Position numbers and translations under genes: made by a program. 46,081 nt of DNA from an uncultured Collinsella sp. (GTDB lineage: Bacteria; Actinomycetota; Coriobacteriia; Coriobacteriales; Coriobacteriaceae), in NCBI GenBank assembly GCA_902491765.1, contig CABUIY010000016.1, positions 1 to 46,081 on the forward strand, given 5' to 3'. Every line of letters starts with the position of its first letter. The stretch's first letter is position 1. Below are positions 1-7,936 of the stretch, piece by piece. The notes below the pieces were generated by a model that saw only the letters and a program-made list of their open reading frames with translations, searched no databases and was not told where the DNA came from.

Positions 1-175
1 CCGTTGCCGCGCCCCGCAGTGCCCGCTTCCCCCGAGAACAATTATCAGTGCAGGTAGATGCCTTGCACTTTTTTGCGAAAAGCCGGCGTGGTTGGAATTT
101 CTCATTTCATCGTAGTAAACCGGCATAGTTTCGTATTTCCAGCAGTTCCAAATTCGTCAATACGTCGGCGTTTGC

Positions 176-208
176 AAAAAGCCCGACCTCCGTGGGAGAT
201 CGGGCTTT
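176..208 (-). terminator. Rho-independent terminator of argS
   Basis: A 14-bp stem (178-191 with 195-208, one mismatch, GTG loop) is followed on the minus strand by a run of five T. It lies just past the argS stop codon. The window left of it (1-175) shows no gene that I can support. Confidence 0.8.
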
Positions 209-253
209 CAAGGCTCAGTTAAACCAAACTTGCGCAGTCAAATGACTCGCAGA

Positions 254-2107
254 TTACATCTGCTCGGGCGCGGAAACGCCAACGAGGGTGAGCACCAGGG
301 CGAGCGCCACGCGGACGGCATCGCAAGCGGCCAGACGGGCACGCGAAAGCTCGGGGTCGACGGGACGGCCCTCGCTCGGCAGCACCTGGCAGGCAGCGTA
401 GAAGCTGTGGAAGTCGCCGGCGAGTTCCTCAGCAAAGTGCGTCAGACGGAACGGGGCGCGGTCGCGAGCGCAGCTGGCGATGAGGTCGGTGAGCTCGTTG
501 AGCTTGCGCGAAAGGGCGAGCTCGGTCGGGTCGGTCAGCAGCGAGTAATCGACGTTCTCACCGATGGCCTTGGCGGCGACGGCCTTCATGCCCATCTCGT
601 CAGCCTGCTCGGGCGTAACGTCAGCGGCACGGCGCAGGATGGAGCACACGCGGGCGTGAGCGTACTGCACGTAGTACACCGGGTTGGAGTTATCGCGCTT
701 CTTAACAGCCTCAATATCGAAGTCGACCATCTGGTTGGAGCTCTTGGAGATGAGGGTGTAACGGGCAGCGTCGGAGCCGACCTCGTCGACGAGCTCCTGC
801 AGGGTCACCATGGTGCCCTTACGCTTGGACATACGGACGGGCTTGCCGTTGCGCAGCAGGTTGACGAGCTGGCCCAGCAGAACCTCAAACTTGCCGGGGT
901 AACCCAAGGCATCGCAGACGCAGCGGACGCGCTCGATGTAGCCGTGGTGGTCGGCGCCCCAGATGTCGATGACGTGGTCGACGCGCTGGAACTTATCCCA
1001 GTGATAGGCGACGTCGGAGGCGAAGTAGGTGTACTCGCCGTCGGACTTGATCAGAACGCGGTCCTTGTCATCGCCCAGGTCGGTGGAGCGGAACCACAGG
1101 GCGCCGTCCTTAGTGTAGAGGTAGCCCATCTTGTCGAGCTTCTCAAAAGCGCGGTCGACGGCGGAGGTGCCGGCGGTCTCGCCCTCGGTGTCCTTCACAT
1201 ACAGCGAGCGCTCGGAGAACCAACGATCGAAGTCGCAATTGACGGCGTGGCAGAGGTCGCGCATGTTGTCGACCATCTTCACATAGCCGCGCTCGCGGAA
1301 GCTCTCCATGCGCTCCTGAGGATCGGCCTCGACCCACTTATCGCCATCGGTGCGCCAGAACTCGGCGGCCTCGTCGATGATGTAGTCGCCGCCGTAGGAG
1401 TCCTTGCCCAGAGTCTCGGCAAAGTTGTCCTGGTACGGATGGGTCTCGGGATGCTCGTCGTTCTCGTCGGCAACGAAGGCGTCGCGGTCGGCGATCAGCA
1501 GCTTGTGAGCCTCGTCGATATCCACGCCCTGCTTGGCGATGATGTCGGCAAGCTGCATATAGCGCGTGCTGATGGAGTTGCCGAAGGTGTTCATCTGAGA
1601 GCCGTGGTCGTTGATGTAGAACTCACGCTGGATGTCGTAACCGGCGTGGTCCATAACACGGCAGAGCGAGTCGCCCAGCGCGGCCCAGCGGCCGTGGCCG
1701 ATGTGCATGGGGCCGACGGGGTTAGCGGAAACGAACTCGACCTGGGTCTTCAGGCCACCACCGACGTTGGACTTAGCGAAGTCCATACCCTTCTCGCGAG
1801 CCTCGCCAAAGATGGCATTCTTGACGGCAACGGAGAGGTAGAAGTTGATGAAGCCGGGGCCTGCGATCTCGACCTTCTCGATCGCGGGGTCCTCGGGCAT
1901 ATGGGCAACGATGGCCTCGGCGATCTTGCGCGGGGCGCAGTGGGCCAGCTTGGCGGACTTCAGGGCCATGGTAGAGGTCCACTCGCCATGAGAAGTGTCA
2001 GCCGGTCGCTCGATAGCGCAATCGTCAAGTTCAAATGCGGAAAGGTCGCCGGCCTCCTGGGCCGCAGCAAGCGCAGCGCGTACCAGCTCTTCAATCTTCT
2101 CGGGCAT
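254..2107 (-). CDS. argS: Arginyl-tRNA synthetase (class I)
   Basis: Charges tRNA-Arg with arginine in the cytosol (617 aa). The N-terminal Add-1-like region is followed by the exact HIGH signature at residues 135-138 (preceded by SANPVGP), a KMSKS-like RMSKRKGT, and a C-terminal DALR anticodon-binding domain (YVQYAHARV), in the usual order for ArgRS. The open frame extends 43 codons further upstream, but ATG at 2107 is preceded by a perfect AAGGAGG Shine-Dalgarno sequence and the protein then begins MPEKIEELV, so I use that start. It ends in a terminator and appears to be transcribed alone. The plus-strand open frame over the same bases is a GC-bias shadow. Confidence 0.97.
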   Translation of the reverse strand: MPEKIEELVRAALAAAQEAGDLSAFELDDCAIERPADTSHGEWTSTMALKSAKLAHCAPRKIAEAIVAHMPEDPAIEKVEIAGPGFINFYLSVAVKNAIFGEAREKGMDFAKSNVGGGLKTQVEFVSANPVGPMHIGHGRWAALGDSLCRVMDHAGYDIQREFYINDHGSQMNTFGNSISTRYMQLADIIAKQGVDIDEAHKLLIADRDAFVADENDEHPETHPYQDNFAETLGKDSYGGDYIIDEAAEFWRTDGDKWVEADPQERMESFRERGYVKMVDNMRDLCHAVNCDFDRWFSERSLYVKDTEGETAGTSAVDRAFEKLDKMGYLYTKDGALWFRSTDLGDDKDRVLIKSDGEYTYFASDVAYHWDKFQRVDHVIDIWGADHHGYIERVRCVCDALGYPGKFEVLLGQLVNLLRNGKPVRMSKRKGTMVTLQELVDEVGSDAARYTLISKSSNQMVDFDIEAVKKRDNSNPVYYVQYAHARVCSILRRAADVTPEQADEMGMKAVAAKAIGENVDYSLLTDPTELALSRKLNELTDLIASCARDRAPFRLTHFAEELAGDFHSFYAACQVLPSEGRPVDPELSRARLAACDAVRVALALVLTLVGVSAPEQM

Positions 2108-2174
2108 AGATCCTCCTTGTGTTAAAGCCCCCGAGCTCTTGGTCACTCGTAGGGCAAAAGCCAGAGTTTGTAGC

Positions 2175-2203
2175 ACTCTATCACAAGCGACGGGCACTGT
2201 CGC
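2175..2203 (-). promoter_or_regulatory. Putative sigma-70-type promoter of argS
   Basis: On the minus strand GCGACA (2198-2203) and TAGAGT (2175-2180) are separated by 17 bp, each matching four of six consensus bases. Transcription would start near 2168, giving a leader of about 60 nt before argS. No other convincing pair was seen in this gap. Confidence 0.4.
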
Positions 2204-2449
2204 AGGGTAAAGCCAATCGATATTGCATATGCACAAAAATGACTACAGCTTGTATGGAGTCACTCAAAGATGCCAGTCTGCCTGCAGATTATGCAGGCGT
2301 TGAAAATGCATAAAGGTGTGAATGAGCTGCGTCTGTTATCGAATACTCTTACCTATCAGAGTTGTGTGCTTTTCCTGCATAAAGTAAGGGTTTGCGCACG
2401 TCAGCGTGTTATTCTAGACATACGCAAATTCGTATAAGTTGGAGGTAGC
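2204..2449. other. Intergenic region between argS and the CarD-like gene
   Basis: This divergent gap is more AT-rich than its surroundings and must hold the promoter of the plus-strand regulator. I see no clear promoter pair for that gene and no protein-coding signal. The short open frames here lack a ribosome binding site and resemble nothing I know. Confidence 0.5.
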
Positions 2450-2935
2450 ATGTTCTCAATCGGTCAACACGTCATTCATCCGGGCCAGGGAGTCTGCACC
2501 GTCGTCGGTTTTAGGGACGACACACCGCAGCCCATGCTGCTGCTCGAGACCAAGCAGGGACATGCGCAGACGATCCTCATGTACCCCGTGGCGCAGGCCG
2601 ACCGTTTGCACGCCGCCATCTCGCAGCAAGATGCCGAGCACCTGCTGAGCCACTATGACGAGCTGGAGTGCGACACCTTTACCGAGCGCAACAGCTCGCT
2701 TGAGGAGACACACTTTAAGCAGCAGCTCAAGCTGGGCGCGCCCGAGACGGTCCGCGTGGCAAAGACCATGATGCACCGCATTCGCCAGGCCGAGGAAGCT
2801 GATAAAAAACCCAGCTCCTACTACATGCGCGTACTCAAGGAGGCCAAACGCCGCTCCATCGAGGAGTTCGCCGTGGCCCTTGGCGTCACCGAGGAGGCCG
2901 CCGAAGCCCGCCTAGCCCAAGCCGCCCTCAACTAA
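2450..2935 (+). CDS. CarD/CdnL-family transcriptional regulator
   Basis: A 161-aa CarD_CdnL_TRCF protein. The N-terminal 60 residues (MFSIGQHVIHPGQGVCTVVGF) form the Tudor-like RNA-polymerase-interacting domain, with the HPGxGV motif typical of the family. The helical C-terminal half (YYMRVLKEAKRRSIEEF) corresponds to the DNA-contacting part. CarD proteins bind the RNA polymerase beta subunit and stabilise open promoter complexes; the domain is also found in TRCF (Mfd). The length matches stand-alone CarD proteins. The start is set by GGAGG six bases upstream of ATG. It is monocistronic, followed by a family A hairpin that can act as terminator. Confidence 0.9.
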   Translation: MFSIGQHVIHPGQGVCTVVGFRDDTPQPMLLLETKQGHAQTILMYPVAQADRLHAAISQQDAEHLLSHYDELECDTFTERNSSLEETHFKQQLKLGAPETVRVAKTMMHRIRQAEEADKKPSSYYMRVLKEAKRRSIEEFAVALGVTEEAAEARLAQAALN

Positions 2936-2947
2936 CCCATCCGCGCC

Positions 2948-2989
2948 AAAAACCACCACAAAGGGGACAGGCACCTTTGTGGTGGTTTT
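2948..2989. repeat. Family A palindromic repeat (REP-like), copy 1; probable terminator
   Basis: Perfect stem of AACCACCACAAAGG type, asymmetric core GGGGACAGGC, then CCTTTGTGGTGG and a T-run. The same unit recurs at 3660, 16625, 17585 and 31979, and in diverged form at 14530. Both flanks are A/T tracts, so it can terminate transcription from either side. Here it ends the CarD-like gene. Confidence 0.85.
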
Positions 2990-3043
2990 CTTGTTCTAGT
3001 AGTATTCATTCTTATCGATACCCACGAGCACAAGGAGTCTCTT

Positions 3044-3643
3044 ATGGCAGAGCCGCTTACCGCCGGAATCACCCGCGACCGCGCGTTCGAACTGCTCAAC
3101 GAGCACAACAAGGACCCGTTCCACATCACCCATGGCGAGACGGTCGAGGGCACTATGCGCTACTTTGCGCGCGAGTTCGACCCCGAGAACGAGGAGTTTT
3201 GGGGCATCGTCGGTCTGCTGCACGACCTGGATTGGGAGGAGCATGAGGACGACCCCATGAACCACACCATCTATGCTGCCGAGATTCTTGAGGGCGAAGG
3301 TGCGTCTCCCGAGCTCATTCGCGCCATCCAGACGCACACGTCCGACTTCAACACCTCGCTGCCCAAGCCCGAGCTGCAGATGGAAAAGATCTTGTTTGCC
3401 TGCGATGAGCTCACCGGTCTGATCGGCGCTGCAGTCATCATGCGCCCGAGCAAGAGCGTTATGGACTTTACGACCAAGTCGCTCAAGAAGAAGTTCAAGG
3501 ACAAACGCTTTGCCGCCGGCTGCTCGCGCGACGTGATTTCGCAGGGCGCCGAGATGTTGGGCTGGGAGCTCCCCGAGCTCTTTGACCGCACGGTCGCGGC
3601 CATGCAGTCCTTCGCCCCCGACCGAGATACCTTCCAGGCCTAA
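3044..3643 (+). CDS. HD-domain phosphohydrolase
   Basis: A 199-aa single-domain HD protein. The metal-binding HD pair is at residues 60-61 (GLLHDLDWEE), with supporting His at 30, 74 and about 97 (IQTHTSDF), the pattern of small HDIG-type hydrolases. The family acts on nucleotides or other phosphoesters; the substrate cannot be read from the sequence. ATG at 3044 follows AAGGAG at good spacing. It lies between two family A hairpins as a single-gene unit. Assignment to the HD superfamily is firm, the exact role unknown. Confidence 0.88.
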   Translation: MAEPLTAGITRDRAFELLNEHNKDPFHITHGETVEGTMRYFAREFDPENEEFWGIVGLLHDLDWEEHEDDPMNHTIYAAEILEGEGASPELIRAIQTHTSDFNTSLPKPELQMEKILFACDELTGLIGAAVIMRPSKSVMDFTTKSLKKKFKDKRFAAGCSRDVISQGAEMLGWELPELFDRTVAAMQSFAPDRDTFQA

Positions 3644-3659
3644 CCGTCAACGCCACCTA

Positions 3660-3702
3660 AATCCACCACAAAGGGGACAGGCACCTTTGTGGTGGTTTTT
3701 GT
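3660..3702. repeat. Family A palindromic repeat, copy 2; bidirectional terminator
   Basis: Same unit as at 2948 (CCACCACAAAGG, GGGACAGGC core, CCTTTGTGGTGG), between the convergent HD gene and proA, with T-runs usable on the plus strand. It probably terminates the HD transcript. Confidence 0.85.
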
Positions 3703-3713
3703 TTGCGCGGGCG

Positions 3714-5000
3714 TTAGGGGCGGACCTGGCCGGTGCCGCGGAGCTTGTATTTGTAGGTGGTGAGGGCCTCGGCGGCAAAGGGGCCACGGGCGTGGAGTTT
3801 TTGGGTCGAGATGCCGATCTCGGCGCCCAGGCCAAACTCGCCGCCGTCGGTGAAGCGCGTGCTGGCGTTGGCGTACACGGCCGAGGCATCGACCGCATCC
3901 AGGAAGCACTCGCAAGCATCCGTGTCCTCGGCAACGATGGCCTCGGAGTGCATCGTGCCGTAGCGGTTGATGTGTGCGATGGCCTCGTCCTCGTTTGCCA
4001 CGACCTTCACGCTCATCTCGAGAGCCAGGTACTCGCGACCCCAGTCCTCCTCAGTCGCGGCGACGTAGTTGTCGCCCTCGGCAAGCCCAGCGTCGGCGCA
4101 TGCGGCGCACGTGGCCTCGTCGCCGTGAATGAGCACGCCGTGGTCGTGCAGCACGGCAACGACCGCCGGCAAAAACGAATCTGCCACGGCACGGTCGACC
4201 AGCAGCGACTCGGCGGCATTGCACACGCCTACACGCTGGGTCTTGGCATTAACGATAATGTTGAGCGCCTTATCAAAGTCGGCGGATTCATGCACGTAGA
4301 TGTGGCAGTTGCCAGTGCCCGTCTCGATCACCGGCACAAGCGACTCGCGCACGCAGCGCTGGATCAGGCCTGCACCGCCGCGCGGAATGAGCACGTCGAC
4401 GACACCGCGGAGCTTCATGAGCTCGCCAGTGGCCTCGCGGTCGGTGGACTCGATCATCGACACGGCCTCACGCGGGAAGCCCTTGGCCTCAAGCGCATCG
4501 GCCAGCAGCTCGGCGATCATGGCACACGAGTGATAGGCCAGCGAGCCGCCGCGCAGAATGCAGGCGTTGCCGGTACGGATGCAGATGCCCGCGGCGTCGG
4601 CCGTCACGTTGGGGCGCGCCTCGTAGACCATAGCGACCAGGCCCAGCGGCACACTCACACGGGTCAGGTCCACGCCGCTTGCAAGCACGCGGTGGTCGAG
4701 CACGCGGCCCACGGGATCAGGCAGCTCGGCGAGCTTTTCCAGGCCGGCGGCCATGCCCTCGACGCGCTCGGGCGTCAGCAGCAGGCGATCGAGCAGTCCG
4801 GCCGAAGTGCCCGCATCGCGCGCGGCGGACATATCGAGCTCGTTAGCGGCGACGATGGAGTCGACACCGTTGCGCAGTGCTGCGGCCATGGCGCGCACGG
4901 CCTCCTGGCGCTGCTCATCGCTCGCCGTGGCAAGCGAGGCCGACGCTGCCTTGGCGGCAACGGCAAGATCGTGGACATACGTGGCTATATCGACCGACAT
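3714..5000 (-). CDS. proA: Glutamate-5-semialdehyde dehydrogenase (gamma-glutamyl phosphate reductase)
   Basis: Second step of proline synthesis: NADPH-dependent reduction of glutamyl-5-phosphate. The 428 aa match the usual ProA length. The aldehyde-dehydrogenase fold is recognisable from the catalytic cysteine in QRVGVCNAAESLL (C260), the conserved VYEARPNVTADAAGICIRTGN stretch (about residues 125-145) and the C-terminal FGLGAEIGISTQKLHARGP. ATG at 5000 has an AGGAGAAAGG ribosome site. proB lies about 1.7 kb away on the same strand, separated by an opposite-strand peptidase gene, so proA and proB are neighbours but not one operon here. Confidence 0.97.
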   Translation of the reverse strand: MSVDIATYVHDLAVAAKAASASLATASDEQRQEAVRAMAAALRNGVDSIVAANELDMSAARDAGTSAGLLDRLLLTPERVEGMAAGLEKLAELPDPVGRVLDHRVLASGVDLTRVSVPLGLVAMVYEARPNVTADAAGICIRTGNACILRGGSLAYHSCAMIAELLADALEAKGFPREAVSMIESTDREATGELMKLRGVVDVLIPRGGAGLIQRCVRESLVPVIETGTGNCHIYVHESADFDKALNIIVNAKTQRVGVCNAAESLLVDRAVADSFLPAVVAVLHDHGVLIHGDEATCAACADAGLAEGDNYVAATEEDWGREYLALEMSVKVVANEDEAIAHINRYGTMHSEAIVAEDTDACECFLDAVDASAVYANASTRFTDGGEFGLGAEIGISTQKLHARGPFAAEALTTYKYKLRGTGQVRP

Positions 5001-5112
5001 AGGCGGCCCTTTCTCCTAGAAGTTTGCAACCATGGTAGCCGATTTGCGCATGGCCTCGCCCGCGGCGGTAGAATTGGTCAACCCGAAACACCGCAACGAA
5101 CGGAAGACTCAC

Positions 5113-6531
5113 ATGGCCCTCATCACTTCGTACCACGTCCCCGGCCTTTATGTCGAGGACCACAGCATCGACGTCCCCCTTGACTGGCGCGGCCTGGAGC
5201 CGATGCTCCTGGCCGTCGGCAGTACCATGCGCCGCGGCGCTATGCCGGCACCCATCGCCGGCGCGCCCGAGAGCATCAAGCTCTTCTACCGCGTGGTTTG
5301 CGCGCCCGACCGCATCAACGACGATCTGCCGCTGCTCCTGTTTTTGCAGGGCGGCCCCGGCGGCGAGAGCCCACGTCCGCTGTCGCCCACAAGCGACGGC
5401 TGGATCGAGGAGGCCGTCAAGCACTTCCGCGTGGTCCTTCCCGACCAGCGCGGCACCGGACGCAGTAGCTGCGTGGACGGACGCACGATCAAGGCACTGG
5501 GTGATCGCGCAACGGCCGCCGGCGCCGATACAGCACGCTCGCAGGCGGACTTCCTCAAGCGCCACCTCGCCAGCTCCATCGTGCGCGATTTTGAGTACCT
5601 GCGCCTAGTGGGCTTTGGCGGCAAGCCGTGGGTCACGCTCGGCCAAAGCTACGGCGGTTTTTTGACGCTGAGCTACCTGTCGCTCTTCCCCGAGGGCGTG
5701 GCGGCGAGCTTTACCTGCGGCGGCATCCCCCACGTACCGGCGAGCGCAAGCGAGGTCTACGCGCACACCTTCCCGCGCATGGCCGCCAAGACGCAGCAGT
5801 ATTACGACCGCTACCCCGCCGACGTCGAGCGCGTGGCAGCCCTGGCCGATGCGCTCGAAGCACAGAAGCCCGTGCTGCCCGACGGCTCGCCGATGACGGT
5901 CGAGCGCCTACAGCTCATGGGCAGCGACTTTGGCATGAAGCCGAGCTTTGAACGCATGCATTGGATTATCGATCACGCTTTTGTTGATGGCGACGGCGCG
6001 CTGACCTGCGACGCCTCGGTATCTGACAGCTTTTTGATGCGCGCCTTCGAGCGCACCAACACGCGCACGAATCCGCTGTATTGGACGCTGCAGGAGTTCA
6101 TATACGCCGACGGTGACACTATGCCCATTGGCTGGGCCGCGGCTGAAGAGAAGGCTCACCGCGCCGAGTTCGACACCCTCGCGCGCCCGCTCATGTTTAC
6201 CGGCGAGGCCATGTTCCCGTGGATGTTCGAGCAGATGCCCGAGCTCAAGCCCTTCAAGCCCGCCATGGACCTGCTGATGGAAGACACCAGCTGGGACAAG
6301 ATCTACGACCCGCAGCGACTGGCGTGCAACGAGGTGCCCCTGCAGGCCGCGGTGTATTTCGACGACATGTACGTGGATTCGGGCCTGCAGCTTGATACGC
6401 TCAGCCGCGTGGGCAACTCGCATGCCTGGGTGACTAACGAGTTCGAGCACGATGGCCTGCACGGCAGCGTGGTGTTCAAGCACCTCTTCAACGAAGCCCT
6501 CAACCGAGGAGACCTGCGCCAGATCTTCTAA
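5113..6531 (+). CDS. Prolyl aminopeptidase-type alpha/beta hydrolase (peptidase S33)
   Basis: A 472-aa serine hydrolase that would release N-terminal proline from peptides. Seen: oxyanion motif QGGPGG (79-84), DQRGTGRS (111-118), nucleophile elbow GQSYGG with Ser179, a helical cap, and a late VYFDDMYVDSG and SHAWVTNEFEHDGLHGS region likely to carry the acid and His. This is the order of the family represented by larger proline iminopeptidases. The open frame begins 27 codons earlier, but those residues do not fit the family; ATG at 5113 gives MALITSYHVPGLYVEDH and follows a modest GGAAG site. Its place between proA and proB suggests proline salvage beside synthesis (inference). Confidence 0.88.
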   Translation: MALITSYHVPGLYVEDHSIDVPLDWRGLEPMLLAVGSTMRRGAMPAPIAGAPESIKLFYRVVCAPDRINDDLPLLLFLQGGPGGESPRPLSPTSDGWIEEAVKHFRVVLPDQRGTGRSSCVDGRTIKALGDRATAAGADTARSQADFLKRHLASSIVRDFEYLRLVGFGGKPWVTLGQSYGGFLTLSYLSLFPEGVAASFTCGGIPHVPASASEVYAHTFPRMAAKTQQYYDRYPADVERVAALADALEAQKPVLPDGSPMTVERLQLMGSDFGMKPSFERMHWIIDHAFVDGDGALTCDASVSDSFLMRAFERTNTRTNPLYWTLQEFIYADGDTMPIGWAAAEEKAHRAEFDTLARPLMFTGEAMFPWMFEQMPELKPFKPAMDLLMEDTSWDKIYDPQRLACNEVPLQAAVYFDDMYVDSGLQLDTLSRVGNSHAWVTNEFEHDGLHGSVVFKHLFNEALNRGDLRQIF

Positions 6532-6549
6532 CAAAAGAGACTCACCACC

Positions 6550-6586
6550 TGCCGGCACATAAGGAACGTCCCCAAGTGCCGAGAAC
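6550..6586. repeat. Family B REP-like repeat, copy 1
   Basis: GCCGGCACATAAGGAACGTC followed by CCCAAGTGCC: GGCAC/AAGTGCC arms around an AACGTCCC core. The same unit occurs three times in tandem at 19455-19588 and in degenerate form at 41896. Confidence 0.7.
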
Positions 6587-6617
6587 AGCAACATTGCAGG
6601 AAGAGGACGGAAAGCGA

Positions 6618-6715
6618 AAACGCCCCTAAGCGAGCAAGGTGACGTGAAAGAGGAGGGCATTGACCTTTTGGTCATGCCCGACGATTGAACGTCAGATTGC
6701 CGCTTAGGGGCGTTT
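6618..6715 (-). terminator. 98-nt three-tier hairpin downstream of proB (terminator and possible structured RNA)
   Basis: Outer 15-bp perfect stem (6618-6632 with 6701-6715), then GCAA/TTGC (6634-6637 with 6697-6700), then TGACGT/ACGTCA (6640-6645 with 6689-6694), and a terminal 10-bp hairpin with one bulge and a TTTT loop (6655-6679). On the minus strand the outer stem is followed by TTTT just past the proB stop. The nested architecture is much longer than an ordinary terminator. Confidence 0.7.
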
Positions 6716-6729
6716 GCAGCGTCAATTGG

Positions 6730-7857
6730 TTAGGCGAAGACGATTAAATTATCCCTGTGTATCGCCGGCTTCTCGGCCAAGTTAGCGAGCAGGCGGTTGC
6801 TGGCGATCTGGTCCTGGCGGCGGCCGGCAGCAAGCTCCAGCACGTCCGAATCGGCCTCGGCGATACCGCGGGCGACGACCATACCGCTCGGATCGCACAC
6901 ATCGAGCACATCGCCCTCGGCAAACTGGCCATCGACCTCGCGAATACCCACCGCAAGCAAGGAAGAGCCACGGCTAACCAGCGCCTTCGCAGCACCATCA
7001 TCAACCGTCACCGACCCATGTGCCTTGTCGCCCAGCGCGATCCACAGCTTGCGGGGCGCGATGTCCAGACGCTCCGCCGGCGGATCGAACAGCGTGCCCA
7101 CGCTCTCGCCGCGGGCGAGGCGCACGAGCGCATCGGGCTCCTCGCCCGAGCAAATCACGCTCTGAATGCCCGCCGTCATCAGGATGCGGCTCGCGCGGAT
7201 CTTGGTAATCATGCCGCCCGTGCCCACCGATGTGGAAGAATCGCCCGCCGAGGCAATAATCTTGGCATCGATCTTATGCACGACAGGAACAAACTCGGCC
7301 GTGGGGTCCTCGTGCGGATTGGCGGTATAGAGGCCATCGATGTCCGAGAGCGTCACGCACAGATCGGCAGAAACCAGGCAGCTCACAAGCGCCGCCAGCG
7401 TGTCGTTGTCGCCAAACTTGATCTCGTCGACGGTGACGGTATCGTTCTCGTTGACGACTGGCACCACGCCCAGCTCCACCAGGCGCAGCAGGGCGTCGCG
7501 CGCGTGCAGGTAGGACGTGCGGCGCGCCGTGTCGTGGCGCGTGAGCAGCACGAGCGAGGTGAGCAGATCGCGCGCATGGAACTCCTCGTCGTAGGCCGAC
7601 GAGATGATGCACTGACCAGCCGAGGCGCAGGCCTGCAGGCTCGGCAGGTCGCCGACCGGCTTGCGGCCGAAGCCCAGCACGGGATAGCCGCAGGCGATAG
7701 CGCCCGAGCTCACCACGACCAGGCGCCAGCCGAGCTTGCGCAGGGCTGCGGCCTGATCGGCAAGCCCGCCGATAAAGGAGCGGTTGACCTTGCCGTCGGC
7801 GCCCACCACCGTGGACGAACCGATCTTTACCACCATCGTTTTATAAGAAGTCGTCAT
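6730..7857 (-). CDS. proB: Glutamate 5-kinase with PUA domain
   Basis: First, usually feedback-controlled step of proline synthesis: ATP-dependent phosphorylation of glutamate. In the 375 aa the amino-acid-kinase domain starts with VVKIGSSTV, continues with VVSSGAIACG and VVPVVNENDTVTVDEIKFGDND, and has SVGTGGMITKIRAS. From about residue 275 a PUA domain follows (KLWIALGDKAHGSVTVDDGA...SLLAVGI). Length and layout match E. coli-type ProB. The start at 7857 has only a weak ribosome site; an internal ATG seven codons later would also leave a complete kinase. pncB lies 79 bp upstream on the same strand, so the two may be cotranscribed. Confidence 0.96.
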   Translation of the reverse strand: MTTSYKTMVVKIGSSTVVGADGKVNRSFIGGLADQAAALRKLGWRLVVVSSGAIACGYPVLGFGRKPVGDLPSLQACASAGQCIISSAYDEEFHARDLLTSLVLLTRHDTARRTSYLHARDALLRLVELGVVPVVNENDTVTVDEIKFGDNDTLAALVSCLVSADLCVTLSDIDGLYTANPHEDPTAEFVPVVHKIDAKIIASAGDSSTSVGTGGMITKIRASRILMTAGIQSVICSGEEPDALVRLARGESVGTLFDPPAERLDIAPRKLWIALGDKAHGSVTVDDGAAKALVSRGSSLLAVGIREVDGQFAEGDVLDVCDPSGMVVARGIAEADSDVLELAAGRRQDQIASNRLLANLAEKPAIHRDNLIVFA

Positions 7858-7936
7858 ACGTCAAACCAATCAACTGTTCAGCGAACGGCCAAGCTGGCGG
7901 CCAAGGGAGCGTGACTCGCCCCTACCGCCCAAGGAA

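Noticed and set aside
230..2125. 631-codon plus-strand open frame over argS
   Set aside because: Exact antisense of a fully convincing ArgRS; Val/Gly/Leu-rich low-information protein without a ribosome site. Same reasoning for the long antisense frames over proA (3582-5183), pckA (18181-19473), the serine genes and the ABC-F gene (42230-44092).
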